A stretch of DNA of 64,000 nt. Origin: an uncultured Caulobacterales bacterium. GTDB taxonomy: Bacteria > Pseudomonadota > Alphaproteobacteria > Caulobacterales > Caulobacteraceae. Position 1 is the stretch's first letter; each line of letters starts with the position of its first letter. Shown one piece after another: positions 8,194 to 17,548 of the stretch. The notes under the pieces are model-generated. The model ran no database searches and was not told the DNA's origin. It saw nothing but the letters and a program-made list of their open reading frames with translations. The stretch lies in assembly GCA_903900155.1 (NCBI GenBank), contig CAIUMD010000007.1, positions 55,160-119,159 on the forward strand, read 5' to 3'. Both the position numbers and the translations under genes were made by a program.

Positions 8194-11100
8194 CTACACA
8201 TCCTCCAGCAGCGCCACGCCCGGCGCGGTCTTCAGCGCCCCCCGCAACGCCGCATCCAGCGCGTAGCGTCCCGGCAGGCGCAGCTCGATCTCGCGGCCGC
8301 CGCCGATGGCGGCGACGAAGGTCACCTCGCCGCCCTTTTGGCCCTGGGCCGGTTCGAGGCGGCGTTTCAGCGCCTCGATCTCGGTGGCCGACGGCGACAG
8401 GTGGACCCGCAGGCCGGCCACCACGTTCTCGATGGCTTTCTCGATCGGCTCGGCGTCGTCGCCGAAGAAGCGGACCTCGCCGTCGCGGGCCTTGGCGCGG
8501 ACCTTGATGACTACGGCCTTGCCCGGCTCAAGCACGTCGCGACACTTCCGCAGGCTCTCAGGCGGAAACAGCACCTCGTACTCGCCGGACGGGTCTGACA
8601 ACGAGACGAAGGCGAACTTTTCACCGCTTTGCGAGGCGCGCTCCTGACGGCGACGGACGACGCCGCACATCCGCAGAGCCTCCATGCCGGCCTCGGCCTG
8701 CCCCATGGCCTCGGTCACCAGGGCCACGCGCTTGCGGCGCAGCATGCCGACCACGTCCTCCAGCGGGTGACCGGTCAGGTAGAAGCCGACGGCCGACAGC
8801 TCTTCGTCCAGCAGGTCGACCTGGTTCCAGTTCTCGGTCTTGGACAGGCGCGGGCGCCCCGCCCCGGGATCTGCGCCGAACAGACCGCCCTGCCCCCCCT
8901 GGCGATCGGCGTGGCAGCTCTGGGCGTGGGCGATCAGCACGTCGGCCGAGGCGACGATCTGGGCCCGGTTCTTGTGAATCTGGTCGAAGGCCCCGGCCCG
9001 CGCCAGATTTTCGATGGCCCGCTTGTTGACCTGCTTGGGATCGATCCGCTCGACGAAGTCGAAGATGTCGCGGAACGGCCCGCCCTCGTCGCGGATGGCG
9101 ACCAGGTGCTTCATGGCTTCCAGGCCGACGTTGCGGATGGCGCCCAGGGCGTACAGCACCTCGCCGTTCTCGACCTCGAAGTCGGCGCCCGAGACATTGA
9201 CGTCCGGCGCCCGCACCGTGATCTCGAACTTGCGGGCGTCCTGATGGAAGACGGCCAGCTTGTCGGTGTTCGACAAGTCGAGGCTCATCGAGGCGGCGAA
9301 GAACTCGACGGGCGTGTTCGCCTTCAGCCAAGCCGTCTGGTACGAGATGAAGGCATAGGCGGCGGCGTGCGACTTGTTGAAGCCGTAGCCGGCGAACTTG
9401 GCCACCAGTTCGAAGATCGAGCCCGACTGCTCCTCGGGGACGTTCTTCTCCTTGGCGCCGGAGACGAAACGGATCTTCTGGAGATCCATCTCCTCCTTCT
9501 TCTTCTTACCCATGGCGCGGCGCAGCAGGTCGGCCTCGCCCAGGCTGTAGCCCGCCAGGATCTGGGCGATCTGCATCACCTGTTCCTGATAGACGATAAC
9601 GCCGTAGGTCTCCTTCAGCACCGTCTCCAGGGACGGGTGCAGGGTGTCGACGGGCTTTCGGCCGAACTTACAGTCGACGAAGGTGTCGATGTTGTCCATC
9701 GGGCCCGGGCGATACAGCGAGATCAGCGCCGTGATCTCCTCGATCGAGCCGCAACGCATCTTGCGCAGCGTGTCGCGCATGCCCTGGCTTTCCAGCTGGA
9801 ACACACCGACCGTCTGGCCGGAGGCGAGCAGTTCGTAGGTCGTGGTGTCGTCAAAAGGCAGCTTGCCAAGGTCGATCTCGAAGCCGCGCTTCTTCAGGTG
9901 CTTCACCGCGCGGTCCAGTACGGTCAGGGTCTTCAGGCCCAAGAAGTCGAACTTCACCAGGCCGGCGCTTTCGACCCACTTCATGTTGAACTGGGTGGCC
10001 GGCAGGTCCGAGCGCGGATCCTTGTACAGCGGGGTCAGCTGGGTCAGCGGCCGATCGCCGATGACCACGCCGGCGGCGTGGGTCGAGGCGTTGCGGAACA
10101 GGCCTTCCAGCTGCAGGGCGACGTCCAGACAGGCCGAAACGTTGGCGTCTTCTTTCTTGGCCTGCTTGAGGCGCGGCTCCAGGTCGATGGCCTGGGCCAG
10201 GGTCACTGGCGCGGCCGGGTTGTTGGGCACCATCTTGCAGAGACGGTCGACCAGACCCAGCGGCAGCTGCATCACGCGGCCGACGTCGCGCAGCACGGCG
10301 CGAGCCTGCAACGAACCGAAGGTGATGATCTGGGCCACGCGGTCACGGCCGTACTTCTCCTGCACGTAGGAGATCACCTCTTCGCGTCGCTCCTGGCAGA
10401 AGTCGACGTCGAAGTCGGGCATCGAGACCCGCTCGGGATTGAGGAAACGCTCGAACAGCAGGCCGAACCGCAGCGGATCCAGGTCGGTGATGGTCAGCAC
10501 CCAGGCGACCAGCGAACCGGCGCCCGACCCCCGCCCCGGACCGACCGGGATGCCGTGGTTCTTCCCCCATTTGATGAAGTCCGACACGATCAGGAAGTAG
10601 CCGGGGAACCCCATCTTCTCGATGATGTCGAGTTCGAACTCGAGCCGCTTCCAGTACTCTTCCTCGGGCGCCGAAAGGGTCAGACCGACGAAGCGAGCCT
10701 TCAGTCCCTCTTTCGCCTGGTGGCGCAGTTCCTCGGCCTCGTTACGGCCGTCGCCGGTCGGGAAGCTGGGCAGGATGGGGTCGCGCTTGTGCACCATGAA
10801 GGCGCAGCGGCGGGCGATATCGAGGGTGTTGTCGCAGGCTTCCGGCAGGTCGGAGAACAGCTTGCGCATGTCGGCCGCCGGCTTGAACCAGTGCTCGGGC
10901 GTGACGCGACGGCGCTCGTCCTGGCCGACGAACGAGCCGTCGGCGATGCACAGCAGCGCGTCGTGGGCGTCGTAGAAGCCTTCCTTGGCGAAATAGACGT
11001 CGTTGGTGGCGACCAGCGGCACGTCGTGGTCATAGGCCCAGTTGACCAGGCCCGGCTCGGCCGCCGCCTGCTTGGGCAGGCCGTGGCGCTGCAGCTCGAC

Positions 11101-11625
11101 ATAGAAGCGGTCGCCGAACACCCGATGCATCTCGGCCAGGGCCGCCGAGGCCTCGGCGTTCTTGCCAGCGGCATAGAGGGCGTCGACCGGCCCGTCCGCG
11201 CCGCCCGACAGCATGATCAGGCCTTCGCTATATTCGACGACCTTGGCCCAGGGCACGACCGGCTCGGGCAGTTCGGCGCTGTCGAGATAGGCGATCGACG
11301 ACAGCTCCGAGAGGTTCAGATAGCCCAGTTCGTTCTGGGCCAGCAGCATGATCGTCGGCGCCCGAGCCCAGCGCTCGGTCGGGCCGCCGCCGATGCCGGT
11401 GACGGGAATGGCGCAGCCGATGATCGGCTGGACCCCCGCGTCCTTGGCGTAGGACGAATATTCCAGGGCCCCGAACAGGTTGGCGCGGTCCGCAAGACCC
11501 GCCGCCGGCATCCCGGCCGCTGCGGCCAGCTTGCCAATCTGGTCGGCCTTGATGGCCCCCTCGAGCAGCGAATAGGCCGAGCGGACCCGCAGATGGACGA
11601 AACCCTGTCCTTCCCCGTCCGCCAT
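8194..11625 (-). CDS. dnaE: DNA polymerase III alpha subunit
   Basis: Catalytic subunit of the replicative polymerase. Domain order in the 1143-residue protein: PHP domain ([16 protein letters not shown] from residue 8), polymerase palm with [14 protein letters not shown] near residue 366 and [12 protein letters not shown] near residue 400 (catalytic aspartates), the fingers with [15 protein letters not shown] and [11 protein letters not shown] near residue 700, tandem helix-hairpin-helix region, and a C-terminal OB domain. Length matches DnaE1. The ATG at 11625 has GGAGG six bases upstream. The stop at 8194 lies in a TAGGAA/TTCCTA dyad. The sidA gene begins the same strand 29 bases upstream. 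Confidence 0.98.
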   Translation of the reverse strand: MADGEGQGFVHLRVRSAYSLLEGAIKADQIGKLAAAAGMPAAGLADRANLFGALEYSSYAKDAGVQPIIGCAIPVTGIGGGPTERWARAPTIMLLAQNELGYLNLSELSSIAYLDSAELPEPVVPWAKVVEYSEGLIMLSGGADGPVDALYAAGKNAEASAALAEMHRVFGDRFYVELQRHGLPKQAAAEPGLVNWAYDHDVPLVATNDVYFAKEGFYDAHDALLCIADGSFVGQDERRRVTPEHWFKPAADMRKLFSDLPEACDNTLDIARRCAFMVHKRDPILPSFPTGDGRNEAEELRHQAKEGLKARFVGLTLSAPEEEYWKRLEFELDIIEKMGFPGYFLIVSDFIKWGKNHGIPVGPGRGSGAGSLVAWVLTITDLDPLRFGLLFERFLNPERVSMPDFDVDFCQERREEVISYVQEKYGRDRVAQIITFGSLQARAVLRDVGRVMQLPLGLVDRLCKMVPNNPAAPVTLAQAIDLEPRLKQAKKEDANVSACLDVALQLEGLFRNASTHAAGVVIGDRPLTQLTPLYKDPRSDLPATQFNMKWVESAGLVKFDFLGLKTLTVLDRAVKHLKKRGFEIDLGKLPFDDTTTYELLASGQTVGVFQLESQGMRDTLRKMRCGSIEEITALISLYRPGPMDNIDTFVDCKFGRKPVDTLHPSLETVLKETYGVIVYQEQVMQIAQILAGYSLGEADLLRRAMGKKKKEEMDLQKIRFVSGAKEKNVPEEQSGSIFELVAKFAGYGFNKSHAAAYAFISYQTAWLKANTPVEFFAASMSLDLSNTDKLAVFHQDARKFEITVRAPDVNVSGADFEVENGEVLYALGAIRNVGLEAMKHLVAIRDEGGPFRDIFDFVERIDPKQVNKRAIENLARAGAFDQIHKNRAQIVASADVLIAHAQSCHADRQGGQGGLFGADPGAGRPRLSKTENWNQVDLLDEELSAVGFYLTGHPLEDVVGMLRRKRVALVTEAMGQAEAGMEALRMCGVVRRRQERASQSGEKFAFVSLSDPSGEYEVLFPPESLRKCRDVLEPGKAVVIKVRAKARDGEVRFFGDDAEPIEKAIENVVAGLRVHLSPSATEIEALKRRLEPAQGQKGGEVTFVAAIGGGREIELRLPGRYALDAALRGALKTAPGVALLEDV

Positions 11626-11654
11626 GACCGACCTCCGCTACACGACCAAAAGAC

Positions 11655-11744
11655 TCAGGCCACCAACTGAGCGACCGTACACATCATCCAGACGAAGCTG
11701 GCGACCGACACAAGGGCCAAAGACTCACGCGCGATACGGATCAT
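11655..11744 (-). CDS. sidA: SidA-like SOS-induced cell division inhibitor, 29 residues
   Basis: Small open frame reading [19 protein letters not shown]... and ending in TVAQLVA: a basic N-terminus then one hydrophobic span of about 20 residues, as expected for a single-pass inner-membrane peptide. The ATG at 11744 follows a GGAGG site by five bases. It has exactly the length (29) of Caulobacter SidA, the SOS-induced inhibitor that acts on the FtsW/FtsN divisome without blocking FtsZ assembly. A perfect alphaproteobacterial LexA box lies about 50 bases upstream. The identification rests on length, topology, LexA box and position next to dnaE; I recalled the family rather than aligned it. The gene is below the usual annotation cutoff. 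Confidence 0.88.
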   Translation of the reverse strand: MIRIARESLALVSVASFVWMMCTVAQLVA

Positions 11745-11772
11745 CGGAACCTCCACAGATTTCTTGTTTTGT

Positions 11773-11801
11773 TCCATATTCCGGTTTTGTTCCGTTCACA
11801 A
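11773..11801 (-). promoter_or_regulatory. candidate promoter of sidA (possibly sidA-dnaE)
   Basis: Minus-strand TTGTGA (11796-11801), 17-base spacer, TATGGA (11773-11778). The -35 lies inside the LexA box, which explains repression in the absence of DNA damage. Confidence 0.5.
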
Positions 11802-11808
11802 GATGTTC
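11794..11808. promoter_or_regulatory. LexA box GTTCACAAGATGTTC
   Basis: Exact match to the alphaproteobacterial SOS operator GTTC-N7-GTTC (half-sites 11794-11797 and 11805-11808). Further GTTC words at 11771, 11789 and 11815 surround it. It sits 50 bases upstream of the sidA ATG and about 57 bases from the start of the divergent nucleoside hydrolase gene. Confidence 0.9.
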
Positions 11809-11864
11809 CGCGACGTTCCGCCCCATTTTCTTCGCCCGAGTCAGCCGATAGGCGCCCTCCCCCT

Positions 11865-12857
11865 ATGGCCAAGCCCGCCGGATCAGGTCAGATCGACACC
11901 ATGCGCCTGATCATCGACACCGACACCGCCGGCGACGACGTCTTCTCGCTGATGCTGGCCCTGACCCGCCCCGGCGTGACCGTCGAGGCCATCACCATCG
12001 CCCATGGCAATGTCGGCTTCGTCCAGCACGCCGAAAACGCCCTGGTGACCCTGGCGCGATGCGGCAAGATCGGCGTGCCGGTCTATCTGGGCGCCCAGGC
12101 GCCGTTCACCCGCGCGCCGCTGGATGCGGCCTATGTCTTTGGCCACGACGGCATGAGCGACAGCGGTTTCGCCCAGGCCGTCCAGCGCCCCGCCGAGGGC
12201 CATGCGGTCGACGAACTGGTGCGGCGCATTATGGACGCGCCCGGCGAGATCACCCTGATCGCCCAGGCCCCGCTGACCAATATCGCGCTGGCCTATCTGC
12301 GCGAGCCGCGCATCGCCAAGGCGCTGAAGCACCTGTGGGTCATGGGCGGCACGGACAACGGCGTCGGCAACGTCACCCCGGCGGCCGAGTACAATTTCTA
12401 CGTCGATCCCGAGGCGGCCAAGATCGTCGTCAATGCCGGCTTCAACCTGTCGATCGCCACCTGGACCCTGACGCTGAACGACGGCCTGTGGAGCACCGCC
12501 CAGCTGGCAGAGCTGGAAGCGCTGGGCACCGACAAGGCCAGGTTCTTCACCGACGTGAACCGCGCCTCCTTGGCCTTCGCTCGCGAGACCGAGGGCCTGG
12601 ACGGCAGCCTGCACCCCGACGCCCTCACCTGCGCCATCGCGCTGGACGAAAGCCTGATCCTAGAAGCCGAGGACTGCGTCGTCGACGTCGAGACCATGGG
12701 CGAACTGACGCGGGGCTACCTGTCGGTCTCGCACGCGATCCTGCCCGACATCGAGATCGCAGACCCTGCCCTGAAGCGCCGCCCGCCCAATGCGCGGGTG
12801 ATCAAAAAGATCGACCAGGCCGGTTTCTTCGCGGCCATGAAACAGACCTTGCTTTAA
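11865..12857 (+). CDS. inosine-uridine preferring nucleoside hydrolase family protein
   Basis: Predicted Ca-dependent N-ribohydrolase releasing base from purine or pyrimidine nucleosides. The calcium-site motif IIDTDTAGDDVFSLMLAL is at residues 15-32 (family DTDxGxDD), followed by AHGNVGFVQHAENAL and a later ITLIAQAPLTNIALA segment, VMGGTDNGVGNVTPAAEYNFYVDPEAA (active site N/E/F region) and the C-terminal D of HPDALTCAIALD. Its 330 residues are standard. An alternative ATG at 11901 (MRLIIDTD) would remove 12 residues; neither start has a clear ribosome site. Divergent from sidA. It could be a pseudouridine- or methyluridine-type hydrolase; substrate not determinable. Confidence 0.88.
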   Translation: MAKPAGSGQIDTMRLIIDTDTAGDDVFSLMLALTRPGVTVEAITIAHGNVGFVQHAENALVTLARCGKIGVPVYLGAQAPFTRAPLDAAYVFGHDGMSDSGFAQAVQRPAEGHAVDELVRRIMDAPGEITLIAQAPLTNIALAYLREPRIAKALKHLWVMGGTDNGVGNVTPAAEYNFYVDPEAAKIVVNAGFNLSIATWTLTLNDGLWSTAQLAELEALGTDKARFFTDVNRASLAFARETEGLDGSLHPDALTCAIALDESLILEAEDCVVDVETMGELTRGYLSVSHAILPDIEIADPALKRRPPNARVIKKIDQAGFFAAMKQTLL

Positions 12858-12880
12858 CGCAATCGCAGCGGTCACCCCTC

Positions 12881-13106
12881 AATGGGGAGGATGGCTTCGA
12901 CCATTGTGGGGACGGCCCTGGTCTGGAACCCGAAGATTCTCTGGAGCACGACGGCCTGGACTGGTCTGCGTCCGACACCATCGCCCCCTCGGCGATCAAC
13001 ACCTGGGTAGCCGAGGAGACCAAGATCGTATTCGAGGCGCTGTACATCGACAGCTTCCGCCGCGACCGCGCGCGGTGGATTCTCGCCAGCGCCAGACGGT
13101 CGCGCA
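12881..13106 (+). pseudogene. coding-like fragment without a start codon
   Basis: One plus-strand frame across this spacer has a strong coding signature: nearly every codon from 12941 to 13090 ends in G or C, with AT-rich second positions, and translates to acidic, globular-looking sequence (for example INTWVAEETKIVFEALYIDS, about residues 30-50 of the fragment). No ATG, GTG or TTG precedes it in frame after the hydrolase stop, and the frame runs on into the antisense of lolD. Best read as a decayed gene remnant or a short gene split by a frameshift near 12930. Function not recognised. Confidence 0.3.
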
Positions 13107-13129
13107 AACCGCCTTGCCATCAGTTCGAG

Positions 13130-13816
13130 TTAGAACCGTTGCGCCTCGAGGTGGCCGTCCTTGAGGGCGACCACGCGGTCCATGTAGCGGGCCAGCTCCA
13201 TGTTGTGCGTGGCGATCACGGCCGCGACGCCCTGCTGGCGGCAGGTCTGGTACAGCGCCTGGAACACCGCCGCCGAGGTGGCGGGGTCCAGATTGCCCGT
13301 CGGTTCGTCGGCCAGCAGCAGCTTCGGATGATTGGCCAGGGCGCGGGCGATGGCGACGCGCTGCTGCTCGCCGCCGGACATCTGGGCCGGCTGGTGAGCC
13401 AGGCGGTGGCCCAACCCTAAGCCTTCCAGCAGCTCGCGGGCGCGGCCCTCGGCTTCCTTGCGGCTCCTGCCGGCGATGGTCAGCGGCATGGCCACGTTCT
13501 CGATGGCCGAGAACTCGGGCAGCAGGTGGTGGAACTGGTAGACGAAACCGACCGTGCCCAGGCGGATGCGGGTGCGCACCCGCTCGGACAGCTTGGAGCA
13601 ATCGCGGCCCTCCAGGGCCACGAGACCCGCGTCGGGCCGCTCCAGCAGGCCCGCCGAGTGCAGCAGCGACGACTTGCCCGAACCCGAGGGCCCGATCAGG
13701 CCGACGACCTCGCCCGGATAGACGTCGATATCGACGCCGCGCAGCACCGGCAGCGGGCCGGCCTCGGTCTTGTAGACGCGCTCGACCCCGCGCAGGGCCA
13801 GGATGGGATCACTCAT
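13130..13816 (-). CDS. lolD: lipoprotein-releasing system ATP-binding protein LolD
   Basis: ATPase of the LolCDE-type ABC exporter that lifts mature lipoproteins from the inner membrane to LolA. Walker [16 protein letters not shown] near residue 43, Q-loop [16 protein letters not shown] near residue 92, signature [15 protein letters not shown] near residue 145, Walker [13 protein letters not shown] near residue 166. The 228-residue size is standard for the MacB/LolD group. Its start overlaps the end of the lolC/E gene by eight bases. The gene order proS-lolC-lolD is typical of alphaproteobacteria, which use a single LolC/E permease type. Confidence 0.95.
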   Translation of the reverse strand: MSDPILALRGVERVYKTEAGPLPVLRGVDIDVYPGEVVGLIGPSGSGKSSLLHSAGLLERPDAGLVALEGRDCSKLSERVRTRIRLGTVGFVYQFHHLLPEFSAIENVAMPLTIAGRSRKEAEGRARELLEGLGLGHRLAHQPAQMSGGEQQRVAIARALANHPKLLLADEPTGNLDPATSAAVFQALYQTCRQQGVAAVIATHNMELARYMDRVVALKDGHLEAQRF

Positions 13817-15089
13817 AACGAAGCGCCTCCACCGGATCGAGACGCGAGGCGCGCCAGGCCGGCGGCAGGGTCGCCAGCACGCTGAACAGGGCCGACAGGG
13901 TCACGATGCCCGCGACCTCGGTCCAGTCGATCTTCGCCGGGATGTGCGAGAGCATGTAGACGTCGGCGCTGAACACGGCCGTGCCGGTGGCCCACTCCAC
14001 GAAGTTCTGGATCGGCGTGATGTAGGCGCAGAAGACCACGCCCACGGCCAGGCCGCACAGGGTGCCGGCCACGCCGATCGAGGCGCCGGCCATCACGAAG
14101 ATGCGCAGGATGGCGCCCTGCCCCGCGCCCATGGTGCGCAGGATGGCGATGTCCTTGCCCTTGTTCTTCACCAGCATGACCAGGCTGGAGATGATGTTCA
14201 GGGTGGCGATGGCGACGATGCAGCCCAGGATCAGGCGCATCACCTTCCGCTCGACCTGCAGGGCGGTGAAATAGCTGTGGTTCTTGTCCTGCCAGTCGCT
14301 GACCACGGCGCCGGGCCCACTGGCGACCTCGACGTCGTGCTTCAGTTCCTTGGCCTTGTCGGGGTCATCGACCTTGATCTCGACATAGTCGACCGAGGTG
14401 TCGCGGCCGAAGAACAGCTGGGCCTGGGCCAGCGGCATGTAGACGAAGGCCTCGTCGAACTGACTCATGCCGACGCTGAAGACGCCGCCGACGATGTAGT
14501 TCTTTTCCTGGGTCGAGCTGCCGAAGGCCGTCGACGGACCCGAGGGCGAGATCAGGGTGATGGCGTCGCCGGGCTGCACGCCCAGGCTCTGGGCCATGCG
14601 GTCGCCGATCAGCACGACCTCGCCGCCGTACTCGCCGACGCCGAAGCCGTCCAGCGAGCCCTTCTTGATGTTGCCGGCGATCAGCGACATGTGCCGCAGG
14701 TCGCTGGTGGTGACCCCACGCACGATGGCACCGGTCACCTGGGTCGGGCCCAGCACCATGGCCTGGGCCTCGACCATCGGCGCGGCCTGGATCACGCCCG
14801 GCGCGGCTTTGATCCGGCGGATCACGGTGTCGCGGTCCGGGCCGTTGATCATCGGCGACTGGGCGTAGAGGTGGCCGTTGAAGCCCAGGATGCGCCCCAG
14901 CAGCTCGGCCCGGAAGCCGTTCATGACGCTCATCACGGTGATGAGGGCGAAGACCGCCAGCATCACCGCGCTGAACGAGATGACCGAGATCAACGCCACG
15001 CCGCCGTTCTTGCGCTTGGCGAACAGATACCGGCGAGCGACGGAGCGCTCCCAGCGACTGAAGGGACCGGCGGCGCGGGCGTCTGGCAT
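13809..15089 (-). CDS. lolC: lipoprotein-releasing ABC transporter permease, LolC/LolE family
   Basis: Inner-membrane permease partner of LolD. The 426-residue protein has an N-terminal membrane segment after a basic arm ([20 protein letters not shown]), a periplasmic MacB-like core of about 220 residues, then three C-terminal FtsX-type membrane segments. It has the QLLG/MNGF-like motif [20 protein letters not shown] near residue 57 shared by LolC and LolE. The start codon shares one base with the proS stop (TGATG), so translation is probably coupled. Whether it should be called LolC, LolE or LolF is unclear because only one permease gene is present. Confidence 0.93.
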   Translation of the reverse strand: MPDARAAGPFSRWERSVARRYLFAKRKNGGVALISVISFSAVMLAVFALITVMSVMNGFRAELLGRILGFNGHLYAQSPMINGPDRDTVIRRIKAAPGVIQAAPMVEAQAMVLGPTQVTGAIVRGVTTSDLRHMSLIAGNIKKGSLDGFGVGEYGGEVVLIGDRMAQSLGVQPGDAITLISPSGPSTAFGSSTQEKNYIVGGVFSVGMSQFDEAFVYMPLAQAQLFFGRDTSVDYVEIKVDDPDKAKELKHDVEVASGPGAVVSDWQDKNHSYFTALQVERKVMRLILGCIVAIATLNIISSLVMLVKNKGKDIAILRTMGAGQGAILRIFVMAGASIGVAGTLCGLAVGVVFCAYITPIQNFVEWATGTAVFSADVYMLSHIPAKIDWTEVAGIVTLSALFSVLATLPPAWRASRLDPVEALRYE

Positions 15090-16420
15090 CAGGCGGTCTT
15101 GCTCTTGGTCAGGTCGTCGAGGACGGAATCCAGCGAGGCGGTGTGACGCTCGCCGGTCTTGCGGTTCTTGATCTCGACCACGCCCTCGGCGATGCCCTTG
15201 GGACCGACGATCAGCTGCCAGGGCAGGCCGATCAGGTCCATCGTGGCGAACTTGGCGCCGCCACGAGCATCTGTGTCGTCGTACAGCACGTCACGGCCGG
15301 CGGCCTGCAGCACGTTGTAGGCCGTCTCGCAAGCCGCGTCGCAGGCGGCGTCGCCCTGGCGCATGTTGACGATGCCGACATCGAACGGCGCGACGCTTTC
15401 CGGCCAGATGATGCCGCCCTCGTCGTGGCTGGCCTCGATGATCGCGCCCAGCAAGCGTGAGACGCCGACGCCGTAGCTGCCCATCTGGGCCGGGACCTGC
15501 TGGCCGTCCGGCCCCTGGATCGTGGCCTTCATCGGCTCGGAATACTTCGTGCCGAACGAGAAGATGTGGCCGACCTCGATGCCGCGCGCCGACAGGCGAT
15601 CGCCTTCCGGCAGCGCGTGGAAGGCGGCTTCATCGTGCATTTCCTCGGTGGCGGCGTACAGCGCCGTGCGCTGGTTCACCAGCGGCTGCAGGTCGCCGTT
15701 GATCCAGTCCAGATCCGGGCCCGGGGCCGGCATCTCGACCAGGTCCTTGTGGCAGAAGACGGCGCTTTCGCCGGTTTCGGCCAGGACGATGAACTCGTGG
15801 CTCAGGTCGCCGCCGATCGGGCCGGTGTCGGCGCGCATCGGCACGGCCTTCAGGCCCATTCGCGCGAACAGGTTCAGATAGGCCACGAACATGCGGTTGT
15901 AGGACTTGCGCGCGCCCTCGGCGTCGAGATCGAAGCTGTAGGCGTCCTTCATCAGGAACTCACGGCCACGCATCACGCCAAAGCGCGGACGGCGCTCGTC
16001 GCGGAACTTCCACTGGATGTTGTAGAGGTTCTTGGGCAGGTCCTTGTAGCTCTTGACCGAGGCGCGGAAGATGTCGGTGACGACCTCTTCCGCGGTCGGG
16101 CCGAACAGCAGCTCGCGCTTGTGGCGGTCGGTGATGCGTAGCATCTCGTCACCGTAGTCGTCGTAACGACCGCTCTCGCGCCACAGCTCGGCCAGCTGGA
16201 CGGTCGGCATCAGGAGCTCGATGGCGCCGGCGCGATCCATTTCCTCGCGGACGATTTGCTCGATCTTGTTCAGCACGCGCAGGCCCAGTGGCAGCCAGGC
16301 ATAGATGCCCGCCGCTTCCTGGCGGATCATGCCGGCGCGGAGCATCAGCTGGTGCGAAACGATCTGGGCGTCGGACGGTGCTTCCTTCAGCACCGGCAGG
16401 AAATAGCGCGACAAGCGCAT
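15089..16420 (-). CDS. proS: prolyl-tRNA synthetase
   Basis: Class II aminoacyl-tRNA synthetase charging tRNA-Pro. Motif 2 and 3 regions are visible ([25 protein letters not shown] near residue 140, and [20 protein letters not shown] near residue 315), and a C-terminal anticodon-binding domain. At 443 residues it lacks the large editing insertion between motifs 2 and 3 found in 570-residue bacterial enzymes, which is usual for alphaproteobacteria. Heads the proS-lolC-lolD operon; promoter candidate at 16455-16484. Confidence 0.97.
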   Translation of the reverse strand: MRLSRYFLPVLKEAPSDAQIVSHQLMLRAGMIRQEAAGIYAWLPLGLRVLNKIEQIVREEMDRAGAIELLMPTVQLAELWRESGRYDDYGDEMLRITDRHKRELLFGPTAEEVVTDIFRASVKSYKDLPKNLYNIQWKFRDERRPRFGVMRGREFLMKDAYSFDLDAEGARKSYNRMFVAYLNLFARMGLKAVPMRADTGPIGGDLSHEFIVLAETGESAVFCHKDLVEMPAPGPDLDWINGDLQPLVNQRTALYAATEEMHDEAAFHALPEGDRLSARGIEVGHIFSFGTKYSEPMKATIQGPDGQQVPAQMGSYGVGVSRLLGAIIEASHDEGGIIWPESVAPFDVGIVNMRQGDAACDAACETAYNVLQAAGRDVLYDDTDARGGAKFATMDLIGLPWQLIVGPKGIAEGVVEIKNRKTGERHTASLDSVLDDLTKSKTA

Positions 16421-16454
16421 GCGCGTGGAAACTCCGGGGAATTCAAGAGGGCCT

Positions 16455-16484
16455 GAGATAGCCCTTCGTCCGACAGCTTGGCAA
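16455..16484 (-). promoter_or_regulatory. candidate promoter for proS-lolC-lolD
   Basis: Minus-strand TTGCCAA (16478-16484), 15-base spacer, GCTATCTC (16455-16462), the latter matching the Caulobacter GCTAnAwC -10 at seven of eight positions. It lies 35 bases before the proS ATG. Confidence 0.5.
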
Positions 16485-16514
16485 CGCGCGAGGCCAAACT
16501 ATGGCTCCCCAGTC

Positions 16515-16550
16515 GAAAAAAGAGAGGCCGCGCGGATCGCCGCGCGGCCT
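16515..16550 (-). terminator. terminator of the mce-DUF1467 unit
   Basis: An 11-bp stem AGGCCGCGCGG/CCGCGCGGCCT (16525-16550) is followed on the minus strand by TCTCTTTTTTC. It lies about 190 bases after the DUF1467 stop and isolates proS from upstream transcription. Confidence 0.85.
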
Positions 16551-16675
16551 TTCAAGTCATCGTCGGGGAAGACGCCACAGAGCGAGACCGGCTAGGCCGA
16601 TCTCCTGAAGTCACCTTATCGCCCGAACACGTGTTGGGGCACGGCCGTCCATGGGAAGCGCTAACAATGAGGCGG

Positions 16676-16740
16676 TTCGCCCAAGCCTTGGGCGAATGCA
16701 GGCAAATCGACCGCATCGCGCCCAAGGCTTGTGCATTCGC
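16676..16740. repeat. interleaved inverted repeats after the DUF1467 gene
   Basis: A perfect 21-base dyad (arms TTCGCCCAAG/CTTGGGCGAA around one C, 16676-16696) is followed by GCGAATGCA (16692-16700) and its inverse TGCATTCGC (16732-16740), with CGCCCAAGGCTTG between. Arms can pair in alternative ways. Spacer 16551-16743 holds no gene I can support. Confidence 0.6.
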
Positions 16741-16743
16741 ACG

Positions 16744-17004
16744 TCACATGGCGGCCGGAAGGTCCGGCAAAGTCACCAGGTGAAAGTGCACGATCGCAAA
16801 GAACACCACGAACACGACGGCCGAGACCCAGGTCGTGGTGATGAACTTGCGCTTCAGATTCGGATTGACCGGCGCGCCCGGATCCGCGCCGGGCGGCGGC
16901 GTGATCCCCGCTTCGTGGAAGCTGCGCGAGCCCAGCGGCAGTACGGCGAACAGCACCGTCCACCAGATGGTCAGGTAGATGGCGAACCAGGTGATCGGGC
17001 TCAT
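16744..17004 (-). CDS. DUF1467 family membrane protein
   Basis: Small (86 residues) two-span membrane protein matching the alphaproteobacterial DUF1467 pattern: an N-terminal helix ITWFAIYLTIWWTVLFAVLP, a polar loop with PPPGADPGAPVNPNLKRKF, and a second helix VVFVVFFAIVHFHLV. It starts two bases after the mce stop, the usual arrangement (mce followed by DUF1467). Function unknown. Confidence 0.85.
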   Translation of the reverse strand: MSPITWFAIYLTIWWTVLFAVLPLGSRSFHEAGITPPPGADPGAPVNPNLKRKFITTTWVSAVVFVVFFAIVHFHLVTLPDLPAAM

Positions 17005-17005
17005 G

Positions 17006-17437
17006 TCAGTGAGCGTCCCCTTCTTGGGTGTTTTGGGGCGTTTCCATGAGTTCGACCAGCAGGCCGCCCATGTCCTTGGGGTGAACGAAGATGATCATCG
17101 TGCCGTGGGCGCCGATGCGGGGCTCGCCCAGCACGGTCGCGCCCTTAGCCACCAGGTCATCGCGGGCTTTGTAGATGTTCTCGACCTCGAAGCAGATGTG
17201 GTGCTGGCCGCCCTTGGGGTTCTTGGCCAGGAAGCCATGGATCGGCGAGTTCTCGCCATAGGGCTCGATCAGCTCGATCTGGCTGTTGGGCAGGTTGACG
17301 AAGCAGACCCAGACCCCCTGCTCGGGCATCGCCCACTTGTTGGTGACCGAAGTGGCGCCCAGCAGGTCGCGGTACATCTTGACCGAGTCGTCGATCGACG
17401 GCGTGGCGACGCCAACGTGGTTAAGCTTGCCGATCAT
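17006..17437 (-). CDS. mce: methylmalonyl-CoA epimerase
   Basis: Interconverts (2R)- and (2S)-methylmalonyl-CoA in propionyl-CoA metabolism. VOC-fold protein of 143 residues: IGKLNHVGVATPSIDDSVKM at the N-terminus (metal His), HHICFEVENI in the middle and VHPKDMGGLLVELME at the C-terminus (metal/catalytic Glu). The ATG at 17437 fits homologues; the frame is open further up but not family-like. It follows the ribonuclease J gene after a hairpin. Confidence 0.92.
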   Translation of the reverse strand: MIGKLNHVGVATPSIDDSVKMYRDLLGATSVTNKWAMPEQGVWVCFVNLPNSQIELIEPYGENSPIHGFLAKNPKGGQHHICFEVENIYKARDDLVAKGATVLGEPRIGAHGTMIIFVHPKDMGGLLVELMETPQNTQEGDAH

Positions 17438-17510
17438 TCCAGGGAACTCCCGCTGCGCTTTTCTGGTCTTTGCCGATTGGCCTAGCACCAGGGCGCCAGC
17501 GCGGAAAGAT

Positions 17511-17541
17511 AGGGCGACCACGGCGTTTCCGTGGCCGCCCT
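17511..17541 (-). terminator. hairpin after ribonuclease J gene
   Basis: A 13-bp stem with one G-T wobble (AGGGCG-CCACGG against CCGTGG-CGCCCT, five-base loop) begins eight bases after the rnj stop; the minus-strand continuation ATCTTTCC is only weakly T-rich. Probable end or partial end of the nuo-birA-coaX-rnj transcript. Confidence 0.55.
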
Positions 17542-17548
17542 CACTTCA

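Noticed and set aside
8629..11670. Open frame of 1013 codons on the plus strand opposite dnaE
   Set aside because: Mirror frame of a high-GC gene: its composition is dominated by Gly, Arg, His, Asp, Gln and Val as expected from antisense codons, with no domain and no ribosome site, while the minus strand encodes complete DnaE.
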